NCBI RefSeq assembly: GCF_003258595.1
Contig: NZ_QHHQ01000007.1
Location: 338,540-402,539 of the forward strand
Length of the DNA stretch: 64,000 bases
Origin: Acuticoccus sediminis
GTDB lineage: Bacteria > Pseudomonadota > Alphaproteobacteria > Rhizobiales > Amorphaceae
Direction of reading: 5' to 3'
The notes under the pieces were generated by a model that searched no databases, had not been told where the DNA came from, and saw only the letters and a program-made list of their open reading frames with translations. Made by a program: the position numbers and the translations under genes. Below, piece after piece: positions 25,619 through 34,595 of the stretch. Each line of letters begins with the position of its first letter. The stretch's first letter is position 1.

Positions 25619-27250
25619 ATGAAAGCGACCCCGCTCGGCCTCGGGTTGGCGATTGTTTGCGCACACATAGGCATTGCGCCAGCGTTGGCCAACGAATGGC
25701 CGTCATGCACGTCCAAAACACAGTGCGTCCCTGCAAGTTCGGCGCCGCTTTCGGCCGCGACGGCGGCCGGCGGCGGCCTCCGCGTCGCGACGGCCGGGAG
25801 CGGGGACCCCGCGGGCCCGCCCGCCGGGGCCTTCGTCGGGGACGCCGGGGACCTTCCGGCCGGCGGCGACGGAGCCCCGGCGAACGGGGCCGGCTGGGCG
25901 CCGGCGAAAGCGGCCGGGGAACCCGCCGGAGCCTCGCCGGAGGGGCCCGTGGCGCCCGACGGGGCGGTGCCCGAGGCGACCGTGGCGCCCACCGGCGCGG
26001 CGGACGGCGACCGGCCCGCCGCGGCGGAGACGACCGGCGAGGCGCCCGGCCCGGCTGCCGTCGACGTGGGGGCCGGCGGCGAGGATGCATCCGGGACCAT
26101 GGTCGAAGACCCCGCTGCCGACGGCGCACCGGACGGCGATACGGAGGGCGATGCGGACGGGGATGCGGTCGCGGGAGACGCGGACGGCGCCCCGGGTGGC
26201 GACGGCACCGACGCCGTGAACGCCGACACCGGCGGCGAGGATGGCGCGGCCGGCAGCGGCGAGGACGAGGCGGCGGAAGAGGCCCGCAAGGCCGCCGAGG
26301 AAGCCGCCGAAGTGGCCGGCCTCTGCCGCGACATGACCGAGGCGGCGGATCGTCACGGCGTCCCGCATGAGTTCTTCATCCGCCTCATCTGGAAGGAGAG
26401 CCGCTTCAACCCCAACGCCGTCAGCCCTGTCGGCGCCCAGGGCATCGCCCAGTTCATGCCGGGTACGGCCCGCATCCGCGGCCTGAAGAACCCCTTCGAC
26501 CGCGAGGAGGCGCTCTTCGCCTCGGCCCACTTCCTCGCCGACCTCAAGGCCCGCTTCGGATCGTGGGGCCTCGCCGCTGCCGGCTACAACGGCGGCCCCA
26601 ACCGCGTCATGCCGTTCGTCAAGGGCCTCGGCGGCCTGCCCTACGAGACGGTCGACTACGTCTACTCGATCACCGGCCGCACCGCCCGCCACTGGGCGCT
26701 CCAGGTCGCCGAGCGGCGGATGATCACCTCCCGCCCGGCCCCCGCCGTCCTCGCCGGTTCCGGCCAGCTCCGCGACGAGACGCCGGCGGCCGCGGAAACG
26801 GCCCCGGTGGACCTCGGGCTGGAGCTGCTCACCGCCGGCGGCGATCTCCCCGACGACGAGGCCGTCCCCATCCTCCCGCCGACTCCGCTGCCGCGTCCCG
26901 AGATCGAGCGCGGGCCCGTCGACTGCCCGCAGCTTGTCGCCGCGCTCGGCCGGTCGCTCTCCGTCTCGCCCCCCGCCGGGGGCTCATCGGAATGGACCCC
27001 GTGGGGCGCACAGGTCGCCGGCCACCCGCAGCGCAACGTCGCCATGCGCCAGTACGCGCGGGTGGAGGGGCGCCTGCCGGGCGACCTCGTCGCCGAGGGG
27101 CCGCGCGTCGTGATCCGCCGCTTCGCCGCCCGCGGCCGGCGGCCGATCCACGCGGTCCAGTTCGCCGCCGCCAGCCGCGGCGAGGCCGAGGCCACCTGCA
27201 AGCGCGTCGCCAGGGCGCTCGTGCCCTGCGTGGTCGTGCGGAACCGATAG
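25619..27250 (+). CDS. Lytic transglycosylase with long low-complexity linker and SPOR-like end
   Basis: 543 aa. A signal peptide starts MKATPLGLGLAIV and ends near PALA. Residues ~40-240 are almost only Gly, Ala, Asp, Pro and Glu, with acidic repeats such as DGDTEGDADGDA. The SLT domain follows: catalytic Glu260 in LIWKESRFNP, then GAQGIAQFMPGTA and AAAGYNGG. The last ~85 residues (WGAQVAG...A..RGEAEATCKRV) resemble a SPOR peptidoglycan-binding domain. It would cleave murein in the periplasm, perhaps at the septum. Confidence 0.85.
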   Translation: MKATPLGLGLAIVCAHIGIAPALANEWPSCTSKTQCVPASSAPLSAATAAGGGLRVATAGSGDPAGPPAGAFVGDAGDLPAGGDGAPANGAGWAPAKAAGEPAGASPEGPVAPDGAVPEATVAPTGAADGDRPAAAETTGEAPGPAAVDVGAGGEDASGTMVEDPAADGAPDGDTEGDADGDAVAGDADGAPGGDGTDAVNADTGGEDGAAGSGEDEAAEEARKAAEEAAEVAGLCRDMTEAADRHGVPHEFFIRLIWKESRFNPNAVSPVGAQGIAQFMPGTARIRGLKNPFDREEALFASAHFLADLKARFGSWGLAAAGYNGGPNRVMPFVKGLGGLPYETVDYVYSITGRTARHWALQVAERRMITSRPAPAVLAGSGQLRDETPAAAETAPVDLGLELLTAGGDLPDDEAVPILPPTPLPRPEIERGPVDCPQLVAALGRSLSVSPPAGGSSEWTPWGAQVAGHPQRNVAMRQYARVEGRLPGDLVAEGPRVVIRRFAARGRRPIHAVQFAAASRGEAEATCKRVARALVPCVVVRNR

Positions 27251-27275
27251 GCCCGCACCGGCCGCCACGCCGAGG

Positions 27276-27455
27276 GGGCTCGGGACTCACCAGGGAACAG
27301 GGGCGGGCCGCCTGCCCCCCGGAGCCTGCCGTCGCTGAATGAAGCCCTGTGCCGGACCGCACGGCCGCGCAAGGCACGCTCCGCTCTTCGGCCTTGCGCG
27401 GCCGCGCGCTCCGTCACCTGACGGGCTTCAGCGACGGCAGGCTCCGGGGAACAGG
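27276..27455. repeat. Modular intergenic palindrome, copy A
   Basis: About 180 bp between the transglycosylase and xseA. It begins GGGCTCGGGACTCACCAGGGAACAGG and ends with a second GGGGAACAGG. Between these lie an outer stem (27319-27347 with 27423-27447: 25 pairs and a 4-nt bulge) and an inner perfect 14-bp stem (CGGCCGCGCAAGGC, 27362-27375, with 27391-27404). Copy B at 50387 has the same architecture with compensating changes, and copy C at 38954 lacks the centre. Confidence 0.75.
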
Positions 27456-27614
27456 CGACCGGGTCCGCCGTGCCGTTGCCGCGCGGCGGAGGCGCCGTGC
27501 CGCGAGGTCGGGAGACGCGGGCGTAGGCGGGAGTGTGGGAGGGCGTCGCCGGGCCGCGCCGGCGTGACGGCGCCGCGCGGGGGAGCGGGCGGTCGGCCCG
27601 GCTGGGCCTCGGGG

Positions 27615-28859
27615 CTAGAGGAGGATGCCCTGGGCGTCGTCGACCTTTCGGGAGCGGCGGCGCGGGGGGCGGGCGGCGGAGCTCGCCTGCAGGCCGGCGT
27701 CGGCGGCGCGGGCGAGGCGCGCGCCCGCCACCGCCAGGCGGTCGCCCGCGCGCTCCACCGGGCGCCGGGCGATGGCCGGCGACAGGTGCTGCGTCGCGGC
27801 GTACCAGCGGCGGCGCGCGTCGGCGGTCGCCTTGAAGAGGGCGGCGAGCGCGCGGTCGGATGCGATGTCGAGGCGCTGGCGCAGCGGCTCGACCAGCGCC
27901 GGCCCGGCCGGCAGGCCGCGGGAGAGGAAGCGCAGGTGCTCGGACCGGTGGCGCAGGTGCGTCGCCATCGCCGTGTCGAGGCGGCGCGCCCGGTCGCCCA
28001 GCGTCGCGAGGCACTCGGAGCGGACCGGGACCACCCGCTCTGCCGCGCCCGTCGGCGTCGGCGCGCGGTAGTCGGCGGCGTGGTCGACGAGCGTCCAGTC
28101 GGTCTCGTGGCCGACGGCCGAGACGACCGGGATCGGGGAGGCGGCGACCGCGCGCACCAGCGCCTCGTCGTTGTAGCCCCACAGGTCCTCGACCGAGCCG
28201 CCGCCGCGCGCGACGATGATGACGTCCGGCCGCGGGCCGCCGTAGTCGCCGGCGAAGCCCTTCACCGCCGCCGTCACCTCCGCGCCCGACGTCTCGCCCT
28301 GGACGCGGACGGGCCAGACCACGACGTGCGCGGGGAACCGGTCGGAGATGCGGTGCAGGATGTCGCGGATGACGGCGCCGGTCGGCGAGGTGACGACGCC
28401 GATGACGCGGGGCATCAGCGGCAGCGGGCGCTTGCGCTGCTCGTCGAACAGGCCCTCTGCGGCGAGCTTCTGGCGCCGCTCCTCGAGGAGCTTCATCAGC
28501 GCGCCGAGGCCGGCGTGCTCCAGGTTGTCGACGACGATCTGGTAGCTCGACTTCTTCGGGAAGGTCGTCAGGCGGCCGGTGGCGATCACCTCGAGGCCTT
28601 CCTCGGGCTTCACCCCGAGCTTGGACCAGGAGCCGCGCCAGACCACCGCGTCGATCGTCGCGTCGGCGTCCTTCAGCGAGAAGTAGGCGTGGCCGGACGA
28701 GTGACGTCCGCGGAACCCGCCGATCTCTCCGCGCACCCTGACGTAGCCGAACCCGTCCTCCACCGAGCGCTTCACCGCGCGCGACAGCTCCGACACCGTG
28801 AACTCGACCGCGTTCGACGCGGGACGTTCGTCATCGAAGAGGGTGAAGGGGTCAGACAT
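27615..28859 (-). CDS. xseA: Exodeoxyribonuclease VII large subunit, possibly shortened at the C-terminus
   Basis: 414 aa. The OB-fold domain ([23 protein letters not shown]) and the catalytic core ([57 protein letters not shown]) are intact. The coiled-coil region then ends early in a basic tail ([11 protein letters not shown]), and the usual C-terminal block around 'L-x-RGY-x-x-V' is missing. Family members are usually 440-530 aa. With XseB it degrades single-stranded DNA. The shortened end faces palindromic copy A. Confidence 0.85.
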   Translation of the reverse strand: MSDPFTLFDDERPASNAVEFTVSELSRAVKRSVEDGFGYVRVRGEIGGFRGRHSSGHAYFSLKDADATIDAVVWRGSWSKLGVKPEEGLEVIATGRLTTFPKKSSYQIVVDNLEHAGLGALMKLLEERRQKLAAEGLFDEQRKRPLPLMPRVIGVVTSPTGAVIRDILHRISDRFPAHVVVWPVRVQGETSGAEVTAAVKGFAGDYGGPRPDVIIVARGGGSVEDLWGYNDEALVRAVAASPIPVVSAVGHETDWTLVDHAADYRAPTPTGAAERVVPVRSECLATLGDRARRLDTAMATHLRHRSEHLRFLSRGLPAGPALVEPLRQRLDIASDRALAALFKATADARRRWYAATQHLSPAIARRPVERAGDRLAVAGARLARAADAGLQASSAARPPRRRSRKVDDAQGILL

Positions 28860-28902
28860 CGGCATTATGATAGGGGTTTCGTGACGTCACCGGAACCTCC
28901 CC

Positions 28903-29616
28903 TTGCGCGACTTCAACGCTCCACGCCTCTTCGTCCACGCCGATTTGCCCGGTCTCATCACCTTCGATCAGGGGCAGACGAACTATCTGCGCAACGTGCT
29001 GCGCCTGTCGCCCGGCGCCTCCATCCTCGTCTTCAACGGCCGCGACGGCGAGTGGCGGGCCGAGATCGACGAGCTCGGCAAGAAGGCGGGGCGCGCCGAC
29101 GCCGTCGAGCGCACCGCCGCGCAGACCCCGAAGTCCCGCCTCGTCTACGCCTTCGCGCCGCTGAAGCAGGCGCGGCTCGACTACATGGTGGAGAAGGCGA
29201 CCGAGATGGGCGCGGGCCGCCTCGTCCCCGTGCTGACCCAGCACGGGCAGGTCCGCAAGATCAACCGCGAGCGCCTCTCCGCCAACATCGTCGAGGCGTG
29301 CGAACAGTGCGGCATCCTCTCCGTCCCCGTCATCGAGGAGCCGGTTTCCCTCGCCGACTTCCTCGGCGGGCTTGACCGGCCGCTCGTTGTGGCCGACGAG
29401 GCTCTCGCGGGCGACGCGATGGACCCGGTGGCGACGATCCGCGCCGCCGGAGCCCCGCTCGCCGTACTCGTCGGCCCGGAAGGCGGATTCTCTCCCGAAG
29501 AGCGGGAGCTTTTCGCCCCGCGGGCCGTTCGGGTGTCGTTGGGACCGCGGATTCTGCGGGCGGACACTGCCGCTGTTGCACTTTTGTCGCTGGTCGAGGC
29601 GGCATTCCCCAGTTAA
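28903..29616 (+). CDS. rsmE: 16S rRNA (uracil-1498-N3)-methyltransferase
   Basis: 237 aa from a TTG start, 43 bp from the divergent xseA. The SPOUT methyltransferase knot is marked by VLVGPEGGFSPEERELF and LGPRILRADTAAVALLS, and the PUA-like N-terminal domain by QTNYLRNVLRLSPGASILVFNG. It methylates U1498 of 16S rRNA. Confidence 0.93.
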   Translation: MRDFNAPRLFVHADLPGLITFDQGQTNYLRNVLRLSPGASILVFNGRDGEWRAEIDELGKKAGRADAVERTAAQTPKSRLVYAFAPLKQARLDYMVEKATEMGAGRLVPVLTQHGQVRKINRERLSANIVEACEQCGILSVPVIEEPVSLADFLGGLDRPLVVADEALAGDAMDPVATIRAAGAPLAVLVGPEGGFSPEERELFAPRAVRVSLGPRILRADTAAVALLSLVEAAFPS

Positions 29617-29706
29617 GGCCGCCTCGGCGACTTAAGTGGTATAGCACGCAGTTGCGCACCCGTTCCGGCGTCCTTATGGTCCGCCGGCCAAAAAGGCGAG
29701 GGGACG

Positions 29707-31077
29707 ATGGCGCGCGATACTTTGGATGATACCCCGGTCGAGGGTCGGGACGCTCTGGTCGCGTACATCGCCGAGGGCGAGAAGCCGGCCGAGCAGTTCC
29801 GCATCGGCACCGAGCACGAGAAGTTCGCGTTCAATCTCGGCGACCTCTCGCCCGTTCCCTACGAGGGAGAGAGCGGCATCGGCGCCATCCTCACCGGGCT
29901 CGGCGAAGCCACCGGATGGGAGGCGATCACCGACTCCGGCCGCATCATCGGCCTCGCCGCGCCCGAGGGCGGCGGCGCCATCTCCATCGAGCCGGGCGGC
30001 CAGTTCGAGCTCTCCGGCGCGCCGCTCGACACGCTGCACGAGACCTGCCGCGAGGCCAACGGCCACCTGGTGCAGGTCCGCGAGATCGCCGAGCGGCTCG
30101 GCATCGGCTTCCTCGGCCTCGGTTTCGCGCCGACCTGGACCATCGACGAAGCCGAGAAGATGCCGAAGCAGCGCTACGACATCATGCGCCGGCACATGGT
30201 GAAGGTCGGCACCCGCGGCCTCGACATGATGCACCGCACCTGCACCATCCAGGTGAACCTCGACTTCTCGTCCGAGGCGGACATGGTGAAGAAGATGCGC
30301 GTCGGCCTGGCGCTGCAGCCGGTCGCGACGGCGCTCTTCGCCAACTCGCCGTTCTACGAGGGCGCGCCCAACGGGCTGCGCTCCAACCGCGCCGAGGTCT
30401 GGCGCGATGTCGACGCGGCGCGTTGCGGGCCGATCCCCTTCGCCTTCGACGAGGGCTTCGGCTACGAGCGCTACGTCGACTGGGCGCTCGACGTGCCGAT
30501 GTACTTCGTCAAGCGCGGCGACAAGTACATCGAGGCGACGAGCCACACCTTCCGCCAGTTCATGGACGGCAAGTTCGACAAGCTGCCGGGCGAGCGGCCC
30601 ACCATGGGCGACTGGATCAACCACCTGTCGACGCTGTTCCCGGACGTGCGTCTGAAGCGCTTCCTGGAGATGCGCGGCGCGGACGGCGGGCCGTGGGGGC
30701 GCATCTGCGCGCTGCCGGCCTTCTGGGTGGGCCTGCTCTACGACGACGGCATCCTCGACCAGGCGGTCGCCATGACCGAGGAGCTCACCGCTGCCGACCG
30801 GCAGGTCATGGTCAACCGCGTGCCGACCGACGGGCTGATGACGCACGTGCGCGGCCGCACCGTCGCGCAGATCGCCCGCGAGGCGCTGGCGCTCGCCTCC
30901 GAAGGGCTGCGCCGCCGGGCCCGCGCCACCGCGGACCTGCCGGACGAGCGCACCTTCCTCACCCTGCTGGAAGACGCCGCCCACTCCAGCCGCTCGCCCG
31001 CCGACGAACTGATCGACGCCTACTACGGGGCCTGGAACAAGGACGTGCGCAAGGTCTTCGAGACCAACGCCTTCTGA
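29707..31077 (+). CDS. gshA: Glutamate-cysteine ligase (plant/alphaproteobacterial type)
   Basis: 456 aa. RIGTEHEKFAF near the N-terminus, GGAISIEPGGQFELSG, and MHRTCTIQVNLDF are hallmarks of the plant-type (class 3) enzyme. It makes gamma-glutamylcysteine, the first step of glutathione synthesis. GAGGGG lies before the ATG. It follows rsmE on the same strand with a 90-bp gap, the usual rsmE-gshA pairing of Rhizobiales. Confidence 0.94.
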   Translation: MARDTLDDTPVEGRDALVAYIAEGEKPAEQFRIGTEHEKFAFNLGDLSPVPYEGESGIGAILTGLGEATGWEAITDSGRIIGLAAPEGGGAISIEPGGQFELSGAPLDTLHETCREANGHLVQVREIAERLGIGFLGLGFAPTWTIDEAEKMPKQRYDIMRRHMVKVGTRGLDMMHRTCTIQVNLDFSSEADMVKKMRVGLALQPVATALFANSPFYEGAPNGLRSNRAEVWRDVDAARCGPIPFAFDEGFGYERYVDWALDVPMYFVKRGDKYIEATSHTFRQFMDGKFDKLPGERPTMGDWINHLSTLFPDVRLKRFLEMRGADGGPWGRICALPAFWVGLLYDDGILDQAVAMTEELTAADRQVMVNRVPTDGLMTHVRGRTVAQIAREALALASEGLRRRARATADLPDERTFLTLLEDAAHSSRSPADELIDAYYGAWNKDVRKVFETNAF

Positions 31078-31255
31078 GGGACCGCGCGGCGCCACGGGAA
31101 AAATGCGGGTCTGCCGGATGCGGTCCGGCGCGCCGGGGCGCGATGAGCCGGCGAAGGGCGGATGCTCTCGCATGGCTGTGGTCGGGCGGGGGCATCGGTG
31201 CTGGAACGCGGCTTGCCCGCCCGATAGAACGGCAAGCCACCGGAGCAGCAACACG

Positions 31256-33577
31256 ATGCCATCAATCGACCCGTCGTCCGAGGGATCCATCCCGCGCCTG
31301 GAGGACGAGCGCTTCCTCCTCGGCCGCGGCCGCTACACGGCGGATCACCATCGGCCGGGCGAACTGCACGCCGTCGTCGTCCGCTCGCCGCACGCCCACG
31401 CCGACCTGAAGAGCGTCGACACCGGCGCGGCCCGCGAGATGCCGGGCGTCGTCGGCGTGTTCTCCGACGCCGACCTCGCCGCGGACGGGCTCGGTCCGCT
31501 CCCGTGCGAGATGACGCTCGACGCGGTGTCGCCGCTGGTGAAGCCGCCGCGGTGGATCCTCGCGCGCGAGCGCGTGCGCTACGTCGGCGAGCCCGTCGCC
31601 TTCGTGGTCGCCGAGACGCTCGCCCAGGCGATGGACGCGGCCGAGGCGGTGGACGTCGACTACGACGCGCTGCCGGTGGTCGTCGACGAGGTCGAGGCGC
31701 TGGGCGAGGGGGCGCCGCAGCTCTGGGACGAGGCGCCGGGCAACCTCGCCTTCGTGTTCGAGCGGGGCGACCGGGAGGCGACCGAGCAGGCCTTCGCCGG
31801 GGCCGCGCACGTGGTGGAGCTGCCGCTCGTCAACAACCGCGTCAGCGCCTTCCCGATGGAACCGCGCGCGGCCATCGCCGAGGCCGACGACAGCGGGCGG
31901 ATGACGCTGGAGGTCACCGGCCAGGGCGTCCACGGGATCCGCTCCACGCTGGCGAAGTCGGTGCTGCACGTCGCCGAGGACGACCTCGCGGTGTTCGCCG
32001 AGGACGTCGGCGGCGGCTTCGGCATGAAGAACTTCCCGTTTCCCGAGCATGCGCTGCTGCTGTGGGCGGCGCGTCGGCTCGGGCGGCCGGTGCGCTGGGT
32101 GTCGACCAACGCGGACGACCTGATGGGCTCGGTCCATGCGCGGGCGCTGAAGTGCAGGGGGCGTCTGGCGCTCGACGCCGAGGGGCGCTTCCTCGCGCTC
32201 GACGTGGAGATCGTTGCCAACCTCGGCGCCTACGCCTCGACCCTGGGGCCGGGGAGCTCCACCCTGGCGCCGGCGGCGGCGATGGGCGGGGTTTACGTCA
32301 TCCCCGCGATCGCGATGCGCACGCGCGGGGCGTTCACCAACACGGCGCCGGTGGACGCGTACCGCGGCGCCGGCAAGCCGGAAGCGAACTTCATCATCGA
32401 GCGGCTCATCGACGCCGCGGCGCGGCAGTGCGGGTTCGATCCCGTGGCGCTGCGGCGGATCAACGTCGTCGACGCCTTCCCCTACCGCAAGGCGCTCGGC
32501 GTCGTGGTGGACTGCGGCGGCTACCGCGAGGCGATCGACAAGGCGGTGGCGGCGGCCGACTACGACGGCTTCGCCGCGCGGCGGGCCGAGGCGGAGGCGC
32601 GCGGCAGGCTGCGCGGGCTGGGCGTCGCCTGCTTCATCGAGACCGCGCGTGGCGCGCCCGTCGAGGAGGCGGGCGTGCGCTTCGCCGAGGACGGGGCGAT
32701 CGAGATCGTCACCGGCACGGAATCGAACGGGCAGGGGCACGAGACGGCCTTTACCCAGGTCGCCGCGGCGCGCCTGGGGCTGCCGATGGAGCGCTTCCGC
32801 TACGTCCAGGCCGACACGCGGCGCACCCGCATGGGCAACGGGCACGGCGGCGCGCGGTCCATGCACATGGGCGCCGGGACGCTGGCGCTCGCCATCGACA
32901 GGATGCTGGCGGCGGCCGGGCCGATCGCAGCCCAGCTGCTGCAGGCGGATCCTGGCGACGTCGAGTATGCCGGCGGCGTCTTCGCGGTGCGCGGCAGCGG
33001 GGGGCGGGCGGTGCCGCTGGCGGACGTCGCCCGCGCGGCAAGGGCGGCCGACGTCGGGCCGGCCGAGGGGCTCGACACGCTGGTTCGCCGCGAGGATGCG
33101 CCGATCACCTTCCCGGGCGGATGCCACCTCGCCGAGGTGGAGGTGGATCCGGCGACGGGCGAGGTGCGCCTGAAGCGCTACGTCGCGGTGGACGACTACG
33201 GGCGCATGGTGAACCCGCGCCTCGTCGAGGGGCAGGTGCACGGCGGCATCGCGCAAGGGATCGGCCAGGCGCTCGGCGAGGATGTCGTCTACGACGAGGG
33301 CGGCCAGCTCCTGTCCGGCTCGCTGATGGACTACTGGCTGCCGCGCGCGGACGACCTGCCGGACTTCGAGATCACTTTCGGCGGCGTGCCGACCGGGGCC
33401 AATCCGCTGGGCGTGAAGGGCTCGGGGCAGGCGGGCTGCATCTCGGCGCCGCCGACCATCATGAACGCCGTCGTCGACGCGCTGTCCCCGCTCGGCGTGC
33501 GGCACATCGAGATGCCGGCGACGGCGGAAAAGGTGTGGCGCGCCATCGAGGACGCCAGGGCCCGCGCCGCCGCCTGA
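31256..33577 (+). CDS. Xanthine dehydrogenase-family molybdopterin-binding subunit (CoxL/aerobic CODH-large type)
   Basis: 773 aa. IPRLEDERFLLGRGRYTADH at the N-terminus and GGGFGMKNFPFPEHALLLWAAR, AYRGAGKPEANFIIERLID and GANPLGVKGSGQAGCISAPP later define the family. The AYRCSFR loop of genuine CO dehydrogenase is replaced by AYRGAGKPEA, so it is probably another hydroxylase acting on an N-heterocycle or aldehyde. Neither the FAD (CoxM) nor the 2Fe-2S (CoxS) subunit gene is adjacent, which is unusual. It is convergent with the GntR gene. Confidence 0.85.
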   Translation: MPSIDPSSEGSIPRLEDERFLLGRGRYTADHHRPGELHAVVVRSPHAHADLKSVDTGAAREMPGVVGVFSDADLAADGLGPLPCEMTLDAVSPLVKPPRWILARERVRYVGEPVAFVVAETLAQAMDAAEAVDVDYDALPVVVDEVEALGEGAPQLWDEAPGNLAFVFERGDREATEQAFAGAAHVVELPLVNNRVSAFPMEPRAAIAEADDSGRMTLEVTGQGVHGIRSTLAKSVLHVAEDDLAVFAEDVGGGFGMKNFPFPEHALLLWAARRLGRPVRWVSTNADDLMGSVHARALKCRGRLALDAEGRFLALDVEIVANLGAYASTLGPGSSTLAPAAAMGGVYVIPAIAMRTRGAFTNTAPVDAYRGAGKPEANFIIERLIDAAARQCGFDPVALRRINVVDAFPYRKALGVVVDCGGYREAIDKAVAAADYDGFAARRAEAEARGRLRGLGVACFIETARGAPVEEAGVRFAEDGAIEIVTGTESNGQGHETAFTQVAAARLGLPMERFRYVQADTRRTRMGNGHGGARSMHMGAGTLALAIDRMLAAAGPIAAQLLQADPGDVEYAGGVFAVRGSGGRAVPLADVARAARAADVGPAEGLDTLVRREDAPITFPGGCHLAEVEVDPATGEVRLKRYVAVDDYGRMVNPRLVEGQVHGGIAQGIGQALGEDVVYDEGGQLLSGSLMDYWLPRADDLPDFEITFGGVPTGANPLGVKGSGQAGCISAPPTIMNAVVDALSPLGVRHIEMPATAEKVWRAIEDARARAAA

Positions 33578-33586
33578 GTGGGCGGA

Positions 33587-34327
33587 TCAGACGTCGGCGA
33601 TGTCGGCGCGGTTGGCGAGGCGACGGGCCGCGCGCTCGAAGTGCGTGCGCGTGGCGAGGCGCGCCCGCTCGGGGTCGCCGGCCTCCAGCGCCTGATAGAC
33701 GGCGCGGTGCTCGTCGAGGATCTCGCTCCCCCACTCGGCGGCCATCGCGTTCTTGATCGCGACGGAGCGCAGGTTCTCGGAGACGTTGCGCTCGATCATC
33801 CCCACGAACTCGACGTAGTACTCGTTGCCGGACGCCTCGGTGATGGCGCGGTAGAAGGCGCCCTCGGCGTCGAAACGCTGCGCGGCGCTGTCGGGACCCT
33901 CGTCGGTCGCCTCGGCCATGTCGGTGAGGTGGGTGGCGATGCGCCGCAGGTCCCGGTCGGAGCGCGCCGCGGCGGCGAGCGCCGATGCCTCCGCCTGGAC
34001 GCCCGTGCGCAGCTCGAGGAGCTGGACGAGCTGGCGGCGCTTCTCGAAGCAGGCCGCGGAGATGCGGAAGGCGGAGCGCGCGTTCGGCTCCGTCACGAAG
34101 GCGCCGACGCCGCGCTTGGGCGTGATCACCCCGTCATACTTCAGGAGCGACACCGCCTCGCGCACCACGGTGCGGGCGACGCCGAACTGCGCCGAGAGGG
34201 CCTGCTCCGTCGGCAGGCGGTCGCCGGGCTTGAGCTGGCCGCTCGAGATCGCCTCGGAGATGGAACGCGCAATCTCGTCGGGCAACCGGCGGGGTCGGTC
34301 GATCCGTTCGAATAGCCCTGACGTCAT
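33587..34327 (-). CDS. GntR/FadR-family transcriptional regulator (FCD domain)
   Basis: 246 aa. The winged helix (IARSISEAISSGQLKPGDRLPTEQALSAQFGVARTVVREAVSLLKYDGVI) is followed by an all-helical FCD ligand domain with metal-binding Asp/His positions (FHRAIT-like 'FYRAITEASGN' and DEHRAVYQALEAGD). It starts at 34327 with GAGGGAG upstream. It is divergent from the dehydrogenase-TRAP operon and probably represses it until a carboxylate ligand binds. Confidence 0.9.
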   Translation of the reverse strand: MTSGLFERIDRPRRLPDEIARSISEAISSGQLKPGDRLPTEQALSAQFGVARTVVREAVSLLKYDGVITPKRGVGAFVTEPNARSAFRISAACFEKRRQLVQLLELRTGVQAEASALAAAARSDRDLRRIATHLTDMAEATDEGPDSAAQRFDAEGAFYRAITEASGNEYYVEFVGMIERNVSENLRSVAIKNAMAAEWGSEILDEHRAVYQALEAGDPERARLATRTHFERAARRLANRADIADV

Positions 34328-34419
34328 GGGGTCTCCCTCGTCTTCGCCGCCGTGGAGAGGCGGGCGGCGGTGGCGCGCGGCTGCCCGTTCGCATCCGTGC
34401 GATAGCAAATTGTCGCCCG

Positions 34420-34463
34420 TTGTCAGACTTTTCAACTCTTATCGCAAAACAGTTGTCAGACAA
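34420..34463. promoter_or_regulatory. Paired GntR operators
   Basis: TTGTCAGACAA (34453-34463) is the inverted repeat TTGTC-N-GACAA, the T-N-GTC-N-GAC-N-A consensus of FadR-type GntR regulators. A second copy, TTGTCAGACTT, lies at 34420-34430. They are exactly 33 bp apart, about three helical turns, in the gap between the divergent genes. Cooperative binding or looping is plausible. Confidence 0.7.
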
Positions 34464-34595
34464 ATGACTTTGTGATCAGTTGACCTCGCAGGCCGGCGCA
34501 GACCGGCCACCGGAACAATGCGTCCCGGTCCGACGGCGGCGGCGGCGAGCCTGACGCGGCGGATGGGACCGGACGCGATCAGGAGGAGAGCGCCC

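Noticed and set aside
31262..33505. A 747-codon antisense frame under the molybdoenzyme gene, and similar long antisense frames under leuA, the chemoreceptor and mprF.
   Set aside because: No domain pattern and Arg/His/Gly-rich composition; the sense strands hold clear families.
31256..33577. The molybdoenzyme as a carbon monoxide dehydrogenase.
   Set aside because: The CO dehydrogenase active-site loop AYRCSFR is replaced by AYRGAGKPEA and no CoxM/CoxS genes are adjacent.
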